From Candidatus Latescibacterota bacterium (lineage in GTDB: Bacteria; Latescibacterota; UBA2968; UBA8231): 9,393 nt of DNA. The stretch spans positions 4,032-13,424 of the forward strand of contig DPVW01000394.1 of assembly GCA_003529325.1 (NCBI GenBank), read 5' to 3'. Below the pieces are notes generated by a model. That model was not told the origin of the DNA, made no database searches, and saw only the letters and a list, made by a program, of their open reading frames with translations. Positions 6,774-9,393 of the stretch are shown here, piece by piece. How positions within the stretch are numbered: position 1 is the stretch's first letter; each line of letters begins with the position of its first letter. The position numbers were made by a program, and so were the translations under genes.

Positions 6774-8909
6774 GGCATGCCGGGCCAACCTGCCAGGGGC
6801 ATCGGTGATGAGGACGCTCGCACCAAGCGCCACCAATCTGTGCAGAGTATTGATGACATGTACCACAGCCACTTCGTCACAGCCGGCAACGGGACGATCG
6901 ACGAGTACCAGGTCACCATGACGCACACCTGCCTGGTGCCGTGTCAGACGCGCCAACAACCGCTCAACGGGATCCAGATCCGCAGATACGGTATCGAGAG
7001 GGCGTCTGCCCAACCCGCAACGTGATGCGAGCTTGAGAAGCTGACTTATGGCGCGCTCGCGGCCAAAGTGGGCACCCGCCTCGGTGACCGTCATCGAATA
7101 CGCTTCGGCGATGGAGAGGCCGTGAGCGGTCACAGCCAAGATCTCGTCACGGAAGCGCCGGCCCCGGCACCGGGCGCAGACCACCTCGACATCCTCCACG
7201 AGATCCAGTCTATGGCGGATCAGCCCCAACCCTTGGCAACCTTCGCAACGACCACCCGGTTTTTGCAGCAGAAAGTGGTCGGTGCCCAATCCGGCTTCGC
7301 GGGCAACGGGTGCGTCGGCAAATAGACGCGCCAGCGCTCGTGGCAATCCCATCAGATCGGCCAGACCACTTCCCTCCTGCCTACTTTTCGACTCGTCATC
7401 TGTCACTTCGATGACACGGCGCACGGCTGGCGCCTCGACACGACGCAGAGCGGACCGCTTACCTGACAGCTGCGCAGCGATCAGCTGCAACAGCCGCGTT
7501 TTTCCAGTACCACTGCTGCCGGTGACGACGACCAGCCTGTTCAGTGGCACGACGATCCGGGCGGCCGGAACTGGGACCTCATTCTCAGCCGCTGGTGCGA
7601 CGATGAGGTCTTCGATGCCGCCGTCCACAGGTGCGGGTCCCACACCGGCCAGCAGGGCATCGGCGGGACCTGCCGTGCCAAGGCCGACCACCTCGTCGGC
7701 CCACGCTGCGGTGCTTGTGTCACCATCGACGACGACGACGGAAGCGCCCTCATCGACGAGCATCCGCAAGCCCTTCTGCACGAGACGACTGGTGGCCTCG
7801 TCGAGGGCGGAGGGTGGGGAGAGCACGACATGGAGTACTCCAGTCAGTCCCGTCACCCGGGTGGCGGCGATATCGAGCAACAGCTGCTCGCCATGGGCGA
7901 GGTCGGTGAGCGAACGCCACAGAGGAAGCGCCCCCAAAGACAGTTCCTGGCAGATTTCACCTGCACGGCGCAGGCGCCTGCCTTCGCCACTCTCGGTCTG
8001 ATCCAGTACGCCGCCGACGAGATCGCGCAGTCGCAACCCGGCCATGGCAACCATATCGTCGCTGCCATGCAACTCAACCGAGGTGCCGATCGATTCACCA
8101 CGAACCAGACGGTCCCAATCCGGCTCGTCGCTGGGCCGTCCGCAGTCGACACACGCGCGGCGGGAATCGATCCAGACCTGATCGGTTTCACCCACCAACA
8201 ACGTGCGACCCGCCGCGATCGCCCTCGCCGTCCGCACCGCCTCTCCCAGTCTGCTGCGAGTGCGCCCCGATGGCGACAGCCGGTCAACGACGACCTGCAG
8301 GAGGCCATCCGTCGTCCACGTTGCACCCTCTTCAGGCGCGTCCAGACGGCGGACCTGCCCATCGATCCGGAGTCTGAGGAAACCGGCACGCTCGAGCTCG
8401 CCAAGCACACCTTTAACGGCCTCCGGTTCGAGCGCCATGGGCGCCACGACAAGGACCGACTCGCCTGCGAAACGCAGTTCGACGAGGTCCTGGACATCCT
8501 CTTCATGAAAAGCGATACAAGAGCCATTGCAGTGCTCGCATGAGACTCGTGAACTGGCACGCAAGACACGCGCCATGTCGGCGGGCAAATGTAGCCGCGA
8601 GGCGACGGTCGCCGCACCGCCGAAGGGCGCTGGCAGTGGTTGCGCCGGGGGCAGTCCGAGGATGCCGTCGACGGCGGCTTGCGTACCGATACCGCCGATG
8701 CGCTCCCTCTCAAAGGGTGTCAGAGACAACAGATATCGACGACGACTCTCGCCCAGCAAGACCCGCTCGGCGAGAGCTCGTGCACCAGATCCGGTGGCAC
8801 CCGCGAGACAGACGAGGCGGCGTAGGGGCAGTCGCACATCGATTCCGTCCAGGCCTGCCTCCCGCACGCCGAGCAGTTCGATCCTGGCTCCGGTTCCGTT
8901 CGTCGTCAT
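6738..8909 (-). CDS. Truncated UvrA-like protein with degenerate ATPase sites
   Basis: This 723-residue relative of UvrA (about 940 residues, the damage sensor of nucleotide excision repair) keeps UvrA order. NBD1 starts with a Walker A remnant, GATGSGAR (37-44), where Lys and Ser are replaced. A UvrB-binding-like segment follows (150-210, with GFLRLRIDGQV at 176-186), then half a zinc finger (Cys253, Cys256). NBD1 ends with LAHGE (337-341) in place of LSGGE, LSPP at the Walker B/Glu position, and VDGD in place of the H-loop. NBD2 has an intact Walker A, GSSGTGKT (464-471), and a complete zinc finger 2 (Cys555, 558, 578, 581). It lacks an LSGGE, has VDRP where DEP is expected (Arg672 for Glu), and has TDAP for the H-loop. 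The ATG at 8909 matches the UvrA N-terminus but has no Shine-Dalgarno sequence. The open frame is unbroken, arguing for function. Incision-competent repair is unlikely; a regulatory or DNA-binding role is inferred. Confidence 0.85.
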   Translation of the reverse strand: MTTNGTGARIELLGVREAGLDGIDVRLPLRRLVCLAGATGSGARALAERVLLGESRRRYLLSLTPFERERIGGIGTQAAVDGILGLPPAQPLPAPFGGAATVASRLHLPADMARVLRASSRVSCEHCNGSCIAFHEEDVQDLVELRFAGESVLVVAPMALEPEAVKGVLGELERAGFLRLRIDGQVRRLDAPEEGATWTTDGLLQVVVDRLSPSGRTRSRLGEAVRTARAIAAGRTLLVGETDQVWIDSRRACVDCGRPSDEPDWDRLVRGESIGTSVELHGSDDMVAMAGLRLRDLVGGVLDQTESGEGRRLRRAGEICQELSLGALPLWRSLTDLAHGEQLLLDIAATRVTGLTGVLHVVLSPPSALDEATSRLVQKGLRMLVDEGASVVVVDGDTSTAAWADEVVGLGTAGPADALLAGVGPAPVDGGIEDLIVAPAAENEVPVPAARIVVPLNRLVVVTGSSGTGKTRLLQLIAAQLSGKRSALRRVEAPAVRRVIEVTDDESKSRQEGSGLADLMGLPRALARLFADAPVAREAGLGTDHFLLQKPGGRCEGCQGLGLIRHRLDLVEDVEVVCARCRGRRFRDEILAVTAHGLSIAEAYSMTVTEAGAHFGRERAISQLLKLASRCGLGRRPLDTVSADLDPVERLLARLTRHQAGVRHGDLVLVDRPVAGCDEVAVVHVINTLHRLVALGASVLITDAPGRLARHADAIVSLDASFS

Positions 8910-8960
8910 GGGTGGAGTTGACGCGGGGACCCATTCACCCGCTTCTTGGCGCTGTCCTGG

Positions 8961-8968
8961 AAAAGGAG
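8961..8968 (+). promoter_or_regulatory. Ribosome binding site for the DUF547-family gene
   Basis: AAAAGGAG lies six bases before an ATG at 8975 that opens a signal-peptide-like segment. It is the best initiation signal in the divergent gap and favours 8975 over the in-frame ATG at 8908 of the downstream domain. Confidence 0.5.
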
Positions 8969-8974
8969 TTCGTG

Positions 8975-9393
8975 ATGACGATGACAATGAATTGCGGGAT
9001 GTGGCTGATCCTGTTCGGGTTGATCGTACCCCAAGCACGGATCGACGCAGCGACAATGGTCCCTTCCGCCACGACATTCTCGACAGCGTGTTGACGCAGC
9101 GCGTGGACGACTCGTTGAGTCTCAATGATATCGAGAATCGAATTGTCCGACCTGAATTTCACGATCCCCGCGTGCACTTTGCCCTTAATTGCGGCGCCGC
9201 CAGCTGCCCTGCGCTGGACAATCGTGCTTTTCACGGGGCGAAACTCGAAACCCATCTCGACCGGCAGACCAAGATTCGCCGCCGATCCCGCCCACGTGCT
9301 GGCAGCAGGGCCGTCTGTATCTGTCCAGTATCCTCGACTGGTATGGCCAGGACTTCGTCGATTGGTTCCCGAGTGATGCCGTGGCCGAAGAAG
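8975..9393 (+). pseudogene. DUF547-family exported protein, frameshifted and cut by window edge
   Basis: The start (ATG 8975, frame 2) encodes a short hydrophobic segment, CGMWLILFGLIVPQA, like a signal peptide, but this frame stops at 9092-9094. Frame 1 then carries FRHDILDSVLTQRVDD, resembling the DUF547 N-terminus, followed from 9121 by the family core: LNDIENRIVRPEF, DPRVHFALNCGAASCPAL, and LETHLDRQTK. Similarity moves to frame 2 near 9272 (RFAADPAHVLA) and to frame 3 near 9300, where GRLYLSSILDWYGQDFVDW is a typical DUF547 ending. The roughly 80-100 residues that normally separate the N-terminal helix from the core, including the Asn-Tyr-Asn region, are not seen. The gene may be a decayed copy or may contain sequencing indels near a contig end. 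The biochemical role of DUF547 is not established. It is transcribed divergently from the UvrA-like gene. Confidence 0.7.

Noticed and set aside
6677..6928. N-terminal extension of the first CBS gene to 6928
   Set aside because: It overlaps the 3' end of the UvrA-like gene and the promoter; CBS similarity and a purine-rich ribosome site fit the ATG at 6676.
8918..8946. TTGACG as a -35 box for the DUF547 gene
   Set aside because: At 16-18 bases downstream there is no acceptable -10 hexamer (GCTTCT and neighbours), so a promoter is not supported.
7282..9094. Three plus-strand open frames opposite the UvrA-like gene
   Set aside because: They are Arg/Ser/Pro-rich, low-complexity translations with no ribosome binding sites, typical antisense shadows in GC-rich DNA.
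8910..9125. N-terminal extension of the UvrA-like gene up to 9125
   Set aside because: The extension is antisense to conserved DUF547 coding sequence and has no UvrA similarity; UvrA similarity starts right after the ATG at 8909.
8935..9255. Minus-strand 106-codon frame at the right edge
   Set aside because: It is antisense to the DUF547 core motifs and has no own signals.
1..9393. tRNA, rRNA, CRISPR arrays, insertion sequences or riboswitches
   Set aside because: I saw no repeat-spacer pattern, no transposase-like frame, no terminal inverted repeats, no cloverleaf and no rRNA-like sequence by eye; short RNAs could still be missed.

Overview
The window looks like a piece of a moderately GC-rich bacterial chromosome. 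It is most likely from a proteobacterium with ferredoxin-dependent carbon metabolism, though this is inferred from gene content and codon choice and there is no rRNA or other phylogenetic marker. Genes are tightly packed and lie in two facing groups.

The plus-strand group runs from position 1 to about 2118. It holds an unrecognised gene whose reading frame is broken several times, then hemE (uroporphyrinogen decarboxylase) starting one base after that gene's stop, then a 96-residue protein of unknown function. A strong inverted repeat at 2122-2184 separates this group from the next and is a plausible two-way terminator.

The minus-strand group, read from right to left, covers 8909 down to 2182. 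It holds a 723-residue UvrA-like protein that has lost most of its ATPase residues, a two-CBS protein, korA and korB (the gamma-alpha fusion and beta subunits of a 2-oxoglutarate:ferredoxin oxidoreductase), a zinc-ribbon two-CBS protein, and a small exported protein. Spacing from the CBS gene onward is short (35, 33, 15 and -1 bases), so these five genes look like one operon. A good sigma70-type promoter sits in the 61-base gap before the first CBS gene and overlaps the stop codon of the UvrA-like gene. The working picture is an oxidoreductase operon with two paralogous adenine-nucleotide-sensing (CBS) proteins on either side of the enzyme genes.

At the right edge a DUF547-family gene runs divergently from the UvrA-like gene and leaves the window. 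It has a good ribosome binding site and a signal-peptide-like start, but its recognisable protein segments lie in all three frames and the middle of the domain appears to be missing.

The most unusual item is the UvrA-like protein. It keeps the UvrA fold landmarks (UvrB-binding segment, the second zinc finger with exact cysteine spacing, and the second Walker A) but has lost the first Walker A lysine, both signature motifs, both catalytic glutamates and both H-loop histidines. Frameshifts occur only in the outer ~0.6 kb at the left and ~0.35 kb at the right, so sequencing error at contig ends should be excluded before those two genes are called pseudogenes.
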